Origin: Lancefieldella parvula_C
Lineage (GTDB): Bacteria; Actinomycetota; Coriobacteriia; Coriobacteriales; Atopobiaceae
Direction: 5' to 3'
Assembly (NCBI RefSeq): GCF_000758945.1
Contig: NZ_JRND01000012.1
Location: forward strand, 1 to 5,164
DNA length: 5,164 bases
The notes beneath the pieces were generated by a model. That model did not search any database. It worked only from the letters and a program-made list of their open reading frames with translations, and was not told the DNA's origin. Below are positions 1 through 5,164 of the stretch, piece by piece. The position numbers were made by a program, and so were the translations under genes. Numbering within the stretch: the stretch's first letter is position 1; each line of letters starts with the position of its first letter.

Positions 1-52
1 AATTCTTCAGCAAAACCTACCAGACCTGCGCTATTTTGTACGCCAGGCCTAA
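1..52 (+). CDS. Possible C-terminal end of a rightward gene (partial, unidentified)
   Basis: Reading from base 2, the frame gives ILQQNLPDLRYFVRQA and then TAA at 50-52. The codons are common ones in the rest of the window and the peptide looks like a natural protein tail. A plus-directed hairpin with a T run follows within about 100 bases, which fits a gene arriving from the left and converging with the glycosyltransferase gene. However, frame 1 and its antisense are also open here, so the frame choice is not secure. An alternative is a leftward gene starting at an ATG at 68-66 (MLASTFRPGVQNSAGLVGF...), but that start has no convincing ribosome binding site. No family can be named from 16 residues. 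Confidence 0.3.
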   Translation, partial: ILQQNLPDLRYFVRQA

Positions 53-86
53 AAGTCGATGCTAACATGCTGCAGAATCATAATCA

Positions 87-160
87 CCCGCATATGAACT
101 GCCTCCCATTTCTTTTGTCCAAGAAATGGGAGGCAGTTCAGGATGCGAGGGTTTTGCTTT
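87..160 (+). terminator. Extended imperfect hairpin followed by T-rich tract, candidate rightward terminator
   Basis: Outside the perfect 20-bp palindrome (95-114 with 121-140), the pairing continues after a small internal loop (A94 against G141-G142): CGCAT at 89-93 pairs with ATGCG at 143-147. With A148 bulged, CC at 87-88 can also pair with GG at 149-150. The T-rich stretch TTTTGCTTTT follows at 152-160. This arrangement suits an intrinsic terminator for transcription from the left. In the leftward direction, where the glycosyltransferase operon ends, the stem is followed by TGATTATGATT with no real T run, so for that operon it may act only as a weak terminator or as a 3' end stabiliser. 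Confidence 0.5.
95..140. repeat. 46-bp perfect palindrome with IS3/IS150-like tips
   Basis: The left arm TGAACTGCCTCCCATTTCTT (95-114) is exactly complementary to 121-140, with a six-base loop TTGTCC (115-120). Read on the minus strand it begins TGAACTGCCTCCCATTTC and continues TTGGACAAAA. This resembles, from memory, the terminal inverted repeats of IS3-family elements of the IS150 group, which start with TG, carry a CTGC..CCCATTT core and a TTGGAC box, and end in CA. No transposase gene is present and there is no 3-4 base flanking duplication (CATA on the left, GGAT on the right). It could be a miniature or remnant element, or a dispersed palindromic repeat of other origin. It lies 37 bases beyond the stop of the glycosyltransferase gene. 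Confidence 0.75.
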
Positions 161-177
161 TAGATTTGAAAGAACGT

Positions 178-1212
178 TTAGTTGAACTTAACAACCTTCT
201 GAGCAACGCGATAGCCACCGATAGTGACCGTCTTACCAATCTTGCCAGGAAGATTTGTAGCGGTGCCTACCAGACCATAGCGAGCCTTGCGGTACATCTT
301 CTTGTCATAAGCGCGAAGCTCATCCCAGAGCTCCTCCAACTGATCCATAGCATCCTCACGGTCGCTCATCTTAGAAAAGACTGAGCAGATAGCCATGATG
401 ATGGTGAAGTAACTCATCATGTACGTCTGAAGACGTGGAGAAGAGATGTCGTCGTAGATGTGATATGCGTGCATCATATTGCGCGCTACGCGCCAGTAAT
501 GATCAACGCGGCTTGTTAAGACCTTCTCGTTAACTGACTGATCGTCTCGACCAATAAAATAACGATACAAGTCAACGTCAACATAGTAGATAGTCTTTAC
601 CTTAGGGAATGGAACGTAGGCATAGACGTTATCCACATAGAAGGTGTGCTCAGGCATCTGGATATTTGCAGAGCGCAGAACCTCAACGCGGTAGGTAATT
701 GCGTGCATCAAAAGGTACTGAGACAGCTTGAAGCGGCCAATCTCTTCCCAGCCAATAATCTTGTTGGTAGGAACGGCATCGCGATAATCTACAAAGTTCT
801 GTGTGTTGTCCTCAACGTGCTCATAGACGTAGTTGGAGAGTACCAGGTCAACAGGATTATCAGAAGCAATAAAGGTGCGAAGCTGCTGAAGGAAGGTCTT
901 CAGAGCATCACCATCTACCCAGTCATCTGAGTCAATGTTTTTGAAGTACACACCATCAGCATGAGAAACAGCCTTCATAACAGCAATGCCGTGGCCGCCG
1001 TTCTCTTGATGGACTGCCTTGATGATGTTGGGGTAACGCTCCTGCCAAGCATCAGCTTTAGCGGCAGTATCATCCTTTACAGAGCCGTCATCAACAATAA
1101 CGATCTGCACGTCATCGGCATAATCAGAGCCCTCAAGAATAGACTCAATACAGTGATCCATGTACTCAGAAGAGTTATAGCATGGAATACCAAAGGTAAT
1201 TGTCTTATTCAT
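178..1212 (-). CDS. Family 2 glycosyltransferase (GT-A fold), surface-glycan synthesis
   Basis: The 344-residue protein is a cytoplasmic-face sugar transferase of the GT2 family. The N-terminal GT-A domain is clear: ITFGIPCYNSSEYMDHCIES at 5-24, the nucleotide-binding VDDGS at 40-44, QENGGHG at 69-75, and NIDSDDW at 92-98, where DSD (94-96) is the metal-binding DxD motif. The rest, about 105-344, is a helical acceptor region with no obvious transmembrane segment. The last 40 or so residues contain about ten Lys/Arg and no acidic residue, suggesting peripheral membrane attachment. The ATG at 1212-1210 follows GGGAG with a five-base gap; that site overlaps the glf stop codon, and the genes are nine bases apart, so the pair is probably translationally coupled. 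Being next to glf suggests a role in a galactofuranose-containing polymer, but the donor and acceptor cannot be read from sequence. Confidence 0.9.
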   Translation of the reverse strand: MNKTITFGIPCYNSSEYMDHCIESILEGSDYADDVQIVIVDDGSVKDDTAAKADAWQERYPNIIKAVHQENGGHGIAVMKAVSHADGVYFKNIDSDDWVDGDALKTFLQQLRTFIASDNPVDLVLSNYVYEHVEDNTQNFVDYRDAVPTNKIIGWEEIGRFKLSQYLLMHAITYRVEVLRSANIQMPEHTFYVDNVYAYVPFPKVKTIYYVDVDLYRYFIGRDDQSVNEKVLTSRVDHYWRVARNMMHAYHIYDDISSPRLQTYMMSYFTIIMAICSVFSKMSDREDAMDQLEELWDELRAYDKKMYRKARYGLVGTATNLPGKIGKTVTIGGYRVAQKVVKFN

Positions 1213-1221
1213 GCAAGCTCC

Positions 1222-2424
1222 CTATGCCTGATGAGCAATAAGTTCGTCAGAAAGTTCCAAAGCAGAAGCAACAACGCCATCCATATCGTAGTAACGATAC
1301 TCAGCAAGACGACCAACTGCGTGGAAGTTCAGAATGCCAGAAGTGCGCTCCTTGTAAGAGCGATACAGCTCCTGATTTTCTGGCTCGAGAATAGCGTAAT
1401 AAGGAGTCTGGCCACTCTCTGGAACATAGGCGTGTGAGTACTCACGCATGATAGTTGTTTTACCAGGAAGAACCTGACCAGTCATATTCTTGAACTCGGT
1501 GATACGAGTAAAGTCCTCACTGGTGGTGTAATTGACGGTACCAACAGGCTGGAACTGGTCCTGATCAAGCGTCTCAAACTGCATATCAAGCGTACGATAT
1601 GGCAGAGCGCCCTGATCAAGGTTGAAAAGCTCATCCAGAGGACCGGTGTAGATTACCTCACCTGCAAATGGTTTCTCGCAAACAGCAACGTTAGAAGCGG
1701 TGAGCTTCATGATGTCACGGACATCAACATCTAGGAAGACATCAATCAAATCATGGTCAAGCATGTTCTCAAAGAGCTTGGTGTAGCCCTCTTTTGGCAT
1801 GCCCTGATAGGTTGTACCTGGGAAGTAACGGTCATCATCGCCGACAAAGATTGGAACGCGACCTGTGATGGACTTGTCAATCTGGTCTGGAGTCTTACCC
1901 CACTGCTTCATGGTGTAGTGCAGGAAGACGTTCTCATAAACGTAGTCAGCAATCTCTTCCAGATCTGGATCGTTCTTCTCGCGAAGCTCCATGATAGGAA
2001 CTTTGACGTTCTCACCAAACGTAAGAACCAGCTTCTGATAGAGTTTCTCGCCACGCTCTTCTCCAAAGGCAAGCTTCAAAGACTGGTGGTTAAAAGGAAC
2101 CGGCATCAGCTGGCCGTTAATGTTAGCCAGAACTTTGTGCTGGTAGTCAGTCCAATCAGTAAAGCGCGAGAGGAACTGGTGAACGCGGTCACTCATGGTG
2201 TGATAGATGTGTGGACCGTACTCGTGAACAAGAACGCCTGCGTCATCAAGGCGATCGTAAGCGTTACCGGCAATGTGGTTTCTGCGCTCAAAGATTGCTA
2301 CCTTTGAATTGCAGTTTTCTGCCATACGGCGAGCAACAACTGCGCCTGCATAGCCAGCTCCAACAACAATAACATCGTAGTTGTCGGGGTTAAAACCGGC
2401 AGGAAGACCATGATTGATAGACAT
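1222..2424 (-). CDS. glf: UDP-galactopyranose mutase
   Basis: This flavoenzyme interconverts UDP-galactopyranose and UDP-galactofuranose in the cytoplasm, supplying the furanose donor for surface polysaccharides. The 400-residue protein has the FAD-binding GAGYAG at 22-27, HIAGNAYD at 50-57, the family motif YGPHIYHT at 69-76, YTMKQWGKTPDQI at 170-182, TGRVP at 187-191 with an arginine conserved in the active site, DDDRYF at 196-201 followed by YQGMPKEGYT, MREY at 326-329, and GRLAEYRYYDMD at 371-382. Length is typical. The frame could begin four codons earlier at 2436, but that ATG overlaps the GGAGG that sits five bases before the ATG at 2424-2422, so the shorter start is chosen. It is the first gene of a two-gene operon with the downstream glycosyltransferase. 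Identification is strong from the full motif set. Confidence 0.96.
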   Translation of the reverse strand: MSINHGLPAGFNPDNYDVIVVGAGYAGAVVARRMAENCNSKVAIFERRNHIAGNAYDRLDDAGVLVHEYGPHIYHTMSDRVHQFLSRFTDWTDYQHKVLANINGQLMPVPFNHQSLKLAFGEERGEKLYQKLVLTFGENVKVPIMELREKNDPDLEEIADYVYENVFLHYTMKQWGKTPDQIDKSITGRVPIFVGDDDRYFPGTTYQGMPKEGYTKLFENMLDHDLIDVFLDVDVRDIMKLTASNVAVCEKPFAGEVIYTGPLDELFNLDQGALPYRTLDMQFETLDQDQFQPVGTVNYTTSEDFTRITEFKNMTGQVLPGKTTIMREYSHAYVPESGQTPYYAILEPENQELYRSYKERTSGILNFHAVGRLAEYRYYDMDGVVASALELSDELIAHQA

Positions 2425-2434
2425 GTAAACCTCC
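2425..2434 (-). promoter_or_regulatory. Ribosome binding site that fixes the glf start
   Basis: On the minus strand GGAGG (2434-2430) is followed by five bases and then ATG at 2424-2422. The same GGAGG plus five-base spacing is seen before the mutarotase gene. The alternative ATG at 2436-2434 would overlap this site and has no good site of its own. Confidence 0.8.
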
Positions 2435-2471
2435 ATGTGCGCCTAAGTGCGCAGGATTTGTATGTGAAACT

Positions 2472-2506
2472 TCACTCATTTTAACACGTGGCCATAAAGT
2501 GAGTCA
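2472..2506. promoter_or_regulatory. Imperfect dyad spanning the glf promoter, candidate operator
   Basis: TAAAGTGAGTCA at 2495-2506 and the complement of 2472-2483, TAAAATGAGTGA, agree at 10 of 12 positions and face each other across 11 bases that include CACGTG (2485-2490). The centre-to-centre distance is 23 bases, about two helical turns. One arm covers the proposed -10 and the other the proposed -35 of the glf promoter, a natural position for a dimeric repressor. The regulator is unknown and the match may be chance. Confidence 0.3.
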
Positions 2507-2507
2507 T
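2478..2507 (-). promoter_or_regulatory. Predicted promoter of the glf operon (extended -10)
   Basis: On the minus strand TGTTAAAAT (2486-2478) matches an extended -10 element, TG plus one base plus TAAAAT. ATGACT (2507-2502), four of six matches to TTGACA, lies 18 bases upstream. Transcription would start near 2471, giving a leader of about 47 bases. That leader contains a five-base-pair hairpin, TGCGC at 2438-2442 with GCGCA at 2449-2453, just before the ribosome binding site. Confidence 0.5.
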
Positions 2508-2567
2508 GCGGGGCGCAAAGCTCTGCCGTTAGGCGTAAAATATTCAACTAGTGTGAAAATGCATTTC

Positions 2568-2604
2568 TTGGCTTTTTGTGTCTGGCTTTTGTACACACTA
2601 CAAG
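2568..2604 (+). promoter_or_regulatory. Weakly predicted pta promoter region with direct repeats
   Basis: The best pair I see is TTGTGT (2576-2581) and TACAAG (2599-2604) with a 17-base spacer; an alternative is TTGGCT (2568-2573) with TACACA (2592-2597) and 18 bases. Neither is close to consensus. The segment also carries two direct copies of TGGCTTTT(T)GT, starting at 2569 and 2583, 14 bases apart. A seven-base inverted pair, TAGTGTG (2549-2555) and CACACTA (2594-2600), brackets it. The rest of the gap up to the pta start shows no other clear element. Confidence 0.3.
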
Positions 2605-2650
2605 TTAAGAAGTGCAAAATTCAACGAGGCACAGATATCAAAGTATGATT

Positions 2651-2662
2651 GGAGCACGACAC
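2651..2662 (+). promoter_or_regulatory. Ribosome binding site that fixes the pta start
   Basis: GGAG at 2651-2654 lies eight bases before ATG at 2663. Upstream in-frame candidates, GTG at 2612 and ATG at 2645, lack such a site, and the residues they would add do not resemble the start of Pta proteins. Confidence 0.8.
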
Positions 2663-3643
2663 ATGAGCAAGTTTCTTGACCGTATGAAAGAAACCGCTAA
2701 GTCCGACGTAAAGACTATTGTCCTTCCAGAGGGCGAGGACCAGCGTACCATCGATGCAGCTAAGAAGATTGTTGCAGAGGGTATTGCAAAGGTCATTATT
2801 CTTGGCGATCCTGAGCAGATTGATGTTCCAGGCGCAACTGTGGTTGACCCTGCTACTGACGAGCGTCATGAGGCATATGCTCAGAAGTTTGCTGAACTTC
2901 GTGCTCGCAAGGGCGTTACCATTGAGGAAGCTCGCAAGCAGATGAACGACGCTACCTACTTTGCAACCATGATGGTAAAGATGGGCGACGCTGACGGCCT
3001 GGTTTCTGGCGCTTGCCACTCTACCGCAAACACCCTAAGGCCTGCACTGCAGATCATCAAGACTGCTCCTGGTACCAAGCTTGTTTCTGCATTCTTCATC
3101 ATGAGCACCACTACTGACTTTGGCGAGGACGGAACCCTGCTCTTTGCTGACTGCGGCCTCAACATTGACCCATCTGCAGAGGAGCTCTCCGAGATTGCTC
3201 TTGCCTCCGCTGATTCTTGGCGCGCATTTATGAGCGACGAGCCTCGCGTTGCTATGCTCTCCTACTCCACTATGGGCTCTGCTGGTGGCGCAACTGCTGA
3301 GAAGGTCCAGGAGGCCACAAAGCTTGCTCACGAGAAGAACGCTGAGCTTGCACTCGACGGCGATCTTCAGCTTGATGCAGCTCTTGTTCCTGAGGTTGGT
3401 AAGCTCAAGGCTCCATTCTCTAAGGTTGCAGGAAACGCAAACATCCTGGTCTTCCCTAACCTTGAGGCTGGAAATATTGGTTACAAGCTTGTTCAGCGCT
3501 TTAGCGGTGCTGAGGCATACGGTCCAATCCTTCAGGGCATTGCTCGTCCTGTTAACGACCTCTCTCGTGGTTGCTCCGCTGATGACATTGTTGGCGTTGT
3601 TGCAATTACTGCTGTTCAGGCTCAGATGGCAGACAACAACTAG
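2663..3643 (+). CDS. pta: Phosphate acetyltransferase (short, single-domain form)
   Basis: This enzyme converts acetyl-CoA and phosphate to acetyl phosphate and CoA, normally the step before acetate kinase in fermentative ATP formation. From ATG 2663 the protein has 326 residues, the size of the short class made of the PTA/PTB catalytic domain alone, without the N-terminal regulatory domains of E. coli Pta. Motifs seen: LPEGEDQRT at 21-29, DGLVSGACHSTANTLRPA at 111-128, MLSYSTMGSAGG in the centre, and NDLSRGCSADDI at 298-309. R80, R126, S301, R302 and D308 appear to match the substrate-binding and catalytic Arg87, Arg133, Ser309, Arg310 and Asp316 of the Methanosarcina thermophila enzyme, aligned from memory. 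Codon choice is strongly biased (AAG, GTT, CTT/CTC), fitting high expression. It is divergent from glf, ends at its own terminator, and no ackA follows. Confidence 0.96.
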   Translation: MSKFLDRMKETAKSDVKTIVLPEGEDQRTIDAAKKIVAEGIAKVIILGDPEQIDVPGATVVDPATDERHEAYAQKFAELRARKGVTIEEARKQMNDATYFATMMVKMGDADGLVSGACHSTANTLRPALQIIKTAPGTKLVSAFFIMSTTTDFGEDGTLLFADCGLNIDPSAEELSEIALASADSWRAFMSDEPRVAMLSYSTMGSAGGATAEKVQEATKLAHEKNAELALDGDLQLDAALVPEVGKLKAPFSKVAGNANILVFPNLEAGNIGYKLVQRFSGAEAYGPILQGIARPVNDLSRGCSADDIVGVVAITAVQAQMADNN

Positions 3644-3662
3644 TCTTTCTGCACTTCTAACT

Positions 3663-3671
3663 TGGTATACT
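3663..3671 (+). promoter_or_regulatory. Predicted extended -10 promoter for the mutarotase operon
   Basis: TGGTATACT (3663-3671) matches an extended -10, TG plus one base plus TATACT. No good -35 is visible at 16-18 bases upstream, which is acceptable for the extended type. Transcription would begin near 3678, inside the left arm of the pta terminator, so transcripts from here would lack the full stem and escape termination. The leader would be about 40 bases. Confidence 0.4.
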
Positions 3672-3705
3672 AAGCCAGTCTCAAAAGAGGCTGGCTTATT
3701 CTTTA
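3671..3705 (+). terminator. Intrinsic terminator after pta
   Basis: TAAGCCAGTCTC (3671-3682) pairs with 3687-3698 as a 12-bp stem with a single G-U pair (T3679 with G3690) and an AAAA loop (3683-3686). It is followed by TTATTCTTTA. It begins 27 bases after the pta stop and should end most pta transcripts, making pta a single-gene unit. Confidence 0.85.
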
Positions 3706-3718
3706 GCTGGAGGCATTT

Positions 3719-4618
3719 ATGTCTGAAATTATTTCTATTTCTAGCAACTCTCTTACCGCTTCAATTGACACCATGGGCGCGCAGTTCATGAGCTTACGCA
3801 AAGGTGAGTCAGAATACCTCTGGCAGGGAGATTCCAACTGGTGGCCAAGACGTGCTCCTATCCTCTTCCCCATTGTTGGTGTTCTCAAAGACGGTGAAGC
3901 AGAATCTGCAGAAGGTACCATCTCTCTTGCCCGTCATGGACTTGCTCGCCTCAACCAGTTTGAGGTTGTCGAGCAGAGTCCCTCTTCTGTAACGCTCCAG
4001 CTAAAAAGTACCGAAGAGACTCGCAAGTCTTATCCATATGACTTTGAGCTGAAGCTGATTTTCTCGGTAGCTGGTGATACGCTGACGCAAACGTATGAGG
4101 TCACCAATCCTGCAAACGTTGTACTGCCGTTTACCCTTGGCGCTCACCCAGCGTTCAACATTCCAATCCCCGGCGTTGAGGCAGCCTCTTTGGACCAGTA
4201 TCACCTCTTATTTACGCGCTCCTGGACCAGCTACGGCCCCTCTATTACTGATGAGGGTCTTTGCGATTACACAACTCCACAGAGGCTTATCGTGGACTCT
4301 GATACGCTTCCCCTGTCTTGGGAGCTTATTGATCACGAGAAGACCATCACACTAGAAGACGTCCCTGACAGACGCATTACACTTGTGGCTAACACAGAAG
4401 CTCCTTCTGAGGCTCATGGCATTCAGATGGATTTTGAAGGCTTTGATTATCTAGGCATTTGGAGTGCTGCTCCTGGTTGTCCATTTGTTGCTCTTGAACC
4501 ATGGTGTGGCATTGCAGATACCGTTGATTGTGACGGCATCTTTGAACACAAACCGGGCATTATAAGCCTTGAACCTGGCCAAAGTATTGCTAAAACATTG
4601 AATATCAGGGTCTTCTAA
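3719..4618 (+). CDS. Aldose 1-epimerase (mutarotase) family protein, LacX-like
   Basis: The 299-residue protein belongs to the galactose mutarotase-like beta-sandwich superfamily, whose members interconvert alpha and beta anomers of sugars. It resembles the LacX branch more than GalM: WWPRRAPILFPIVG at 41-54, RHGLAR at 72-77, YPYDFEL at 105-111, GAHPAFNIP at 141-149, and LEPWCGIAD at 259-267. H73, H143 and E260 are the likely counterparts of the two catalytic histidines and the catalytic glutamate of GalM. There is no signal peptide, so it is cytoplasmic. GGAGG (3709-3713) lies five bases before the ATG. It is separated from pta by a terminator and shares one base with the following acetyltransferase gene. 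The natural sugar cannot be inferred; LacX relatives are often found far from sugar operons. I see no galactose genes here beyond glf, which is transcribed divergently. Confidence 0.9.
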   Translation: MSEIISISSNSLTASIDTMGAQFMSLRKGESEYLWQGDSNWWPRRAPILFPIVGVLKDGEAESAEGTISLARHGLARLNQFEVVEQSPSSVTLQLKSTEETRKSYPYDFELKLIFSVAGDTLTQTYEVTNPANVVLPFTLGAHPAFNIPIPGVEAASLDQYHLLFTRSWTSYGPSITDEGLCDYTTPQRLIVDSDTLPLSWELIDHEKTITLEDVPDRRITLVANTEAPSEAHGIQMDFEGFDYLGIWSAAPGCPFVALEPWCGIADTVDCDGIFEHKPGIISLEPGQSIAKTLNIRVF

Positions 4619-5112
4619 TGCACATTAGAAGAGCTGCTGCTAAAGACCTCTGCGCTGTTGCAGATTTGTACGACACAGGTCGTCAGACTATGTATCAGCA
4701 AAATAACACGTTTCAATGGAATGAGAACTATCCTCTTTTAGAAGACGCTGTTGCTGATTATGAAAGATGTGGTCTTTTTGTAGTCGCTGAAGATGAAACA
4801 TCTGAAGAAATTATTGGTTGTTTTTCGCTCTTACCCGGTCCTGACGAGGCATACGTCAATATTGCTGAAGGCGCTTGGATAAACAGCCTGGATTACGTTG
4901 TTATTCACCGAGTGGCTGTTAAATATACAGGTCACGGAATTGCCTCTTTTATATTCAATTGGATTTGCGAAAACTATTCAAACGTTCGCGCAGATACTCA
5001 TGAAGCAAATGTCGCTATGACTACGACGCTTACACATGCTGGTTTTGTGTATTGCGGCAAGGTAGTTGGACACGATAAAACACCTCGTGACGCATTTCAT
5101 TTTGTAGCCTAA
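4618..5112 (+). CDS. GNAT-family N-acetyltransferase, substrate unknown
   Basis: The 164-residue protein is one complete GNAT domain, which transfers acetyl from acetyl-CoA to an amine. Seen are the opening strand MHIRRAAAKDL (1-11), a central strand FVVAEDE...IIGCFSL (54-71), the acetyl-CoA pyrophosphate-binding segment HRVAVKYTGHGIA (97-109), with GHG in the usual loop place, and ADTHEANVAM followed by HAGFVYCG (125-147), typical of GNATs that end in an N-x-x-M...GF pattern. Start ATG overlaps the mutarotase stop as TAATG, with AGGG (4607-4610) seven bases upstream, so the two genes are cotranscribed and probably coupled. GC is about 41% over 4681-5040, lower than pta, which may mean weaker codon selection or later acquisition. 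The stop is doubled (TAATAG). Its acceptor may be a small molecule or a protein; neither can be chosen. Confidence 0.88.
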   Translation: MHIRRAAAKDLCAVADLYDTGRQTMYQQNNTFQWNENYPLLEDAVADYERCGLFVVAEDETSEEIIGCFSLLPGPDEAYVNIAEGAWINSLDYVVIHRVAVKYTGHGIASFIFNWICENYSNVRADTHEANVAMTTTLTHAGFVYCGKVVGHDKTPRDAFHFVA

Positions 5113-5153
5113 TAGACAGCGAGAAACGCTTTGAACAAAAAGAGAGCCTGTGA

Positions 5154-5164
5154 ATGAACTGCCT
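5154..5164. repeat. Start of a probable second copy of the 95-140 palindrome or of an IS end
   Basis: The last 11 bases, ATGAACTGCCT, are identical to 94-104, the tip of the perfect palindrome near the left edge. The match begins 42 bases after the acetyltransferase stop, much like the 37-base distance of the first copy from the glycosyltransferase stop. The window ends before it can be seen whether a palindrome or a full insertion sequence follows. The 41 bases before it (5113-5153) hold only a weak four-base-pair hairpin (AGCG 5118-5121 with CGCT 5127-5130). Confidence 0.5.

Noticed and set aside
95..140. CRISPR repeat or tRNA/ncRNA gene at the palindrome
   Set aside because: There is a single full copy with no spacer array, and the long perfect stem does not fold as a tRNA or known RNA family.
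67..384. Open rightward frame of 105 codons starting at ATG 67 and crossing the palindrome
   Set aside because: Most of it is antisense to the glycosyltransferase gene, it passes through the hairpin, and it has no ribosome binding site or family resemblance.
961..1437. Rightward open frame of 158 codons across the glf-glycosyltransferase junction
   Set aside because: It is antisense to two well-supported genes and has no recognisable domain.
1753..2307. Rightward open frame of 184 codons
   Set aside because: It lies wholly antisense to glf, which has the full set of mutase motifs; the frame is a shadow caused by codon bias.
2438..2453. Small hairpin in the glf leader as a possible riboswitch or attenuator
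   Set aside because: Only five base pairs with a six-base loop and no T run or alternative structure; too small to call a regulatory RNA.
2612..2662. Seventeen-codon N-terminal extension of Pta from a GTG start
   Set aside because: There is no ribosome binding site near 2612, it may overlap the transcript start, and the added residues are unlike known Pta starts; ATG 2663 has GGAG at good spacing.
3249..3791. Rightward open frame of 180 codons overlapping pta and the mutarotase start
   Set aside because: It is the +1 frame of pta, rich in Leu and Ser from shifted codons, and it runs through the terminator. No motif is seen.

Overview
The window shows ordinary, compact bacterial chromosome: four complete genes with clear family motifs, one complete acetyltransferase gene, short intergenic gaps and leading Shine-Dalgarno sequences. 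GC is moderate: 54% over pta bases 3241-3480 and 41% over acetyltransferase bases 4681-5040, both hand-counted. The protein sequences (short single-domain Pta, UDP-galactopyranose mutase next to a GT2 glycosyltransferase) suggest a host-associated Coriobacteriia-type actinobacterium such as the Atopobium/Lancefieldella/Olsenella group. That taxonomic guess comes from general resemblance only and is not proven by the sequence.

Layout. Bases 1-52 may hold the last codons of a rightward gene. Bases 85-160 hold a striking perfect 20-bp palindrome inside a longer hairpin. On the minus strand, 2424 down to 178 is a two-gene operon: glf (UDP-galactopyranose mutase), then a family 2 glycosyltransferase. 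The 238-base gap 2425-2662 is a divergent promoter region with a recognisable glf promoter, a possible operator and a weaker pta promoter. On the plus strand, pta (2663-3643) ends at a good intrinsic terminator, followed by a LacX-type mutarotase gene (3719-4618) and a GNAT acetyltransferase gene (4618-5112) whose start codon overlaps the mutarotase stop. The last 11 bases repeat the first arm of the palindrome near the left end.

How the genes fit together. The minus-strand pair makes sense as part of cell-surface glycan synthesis: glf would supply UDP-galactofuranose, and the glycosyltransferase would build galactofuranose-containing or neighbouring polymer. Pta links acetyl-CoA to acetyl phosphate in fermentative energy metabolism; its usual partner, acetate kinase, is not adjacent. 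The mutarotase and acetyltransferase form a separate small transcription unit with no obvious pathway link to pta.

I found no new defence, mobile or biosynthetic system. The most interesting items are the palindromic element, which has ends resembling IS3-family (IS150-like) termini and seems to recur at the right edge; its position inside what looks like a terminator hairpin; the overlap of the pta terminator with the next promoter; and a dyad spanning the glf promoter.
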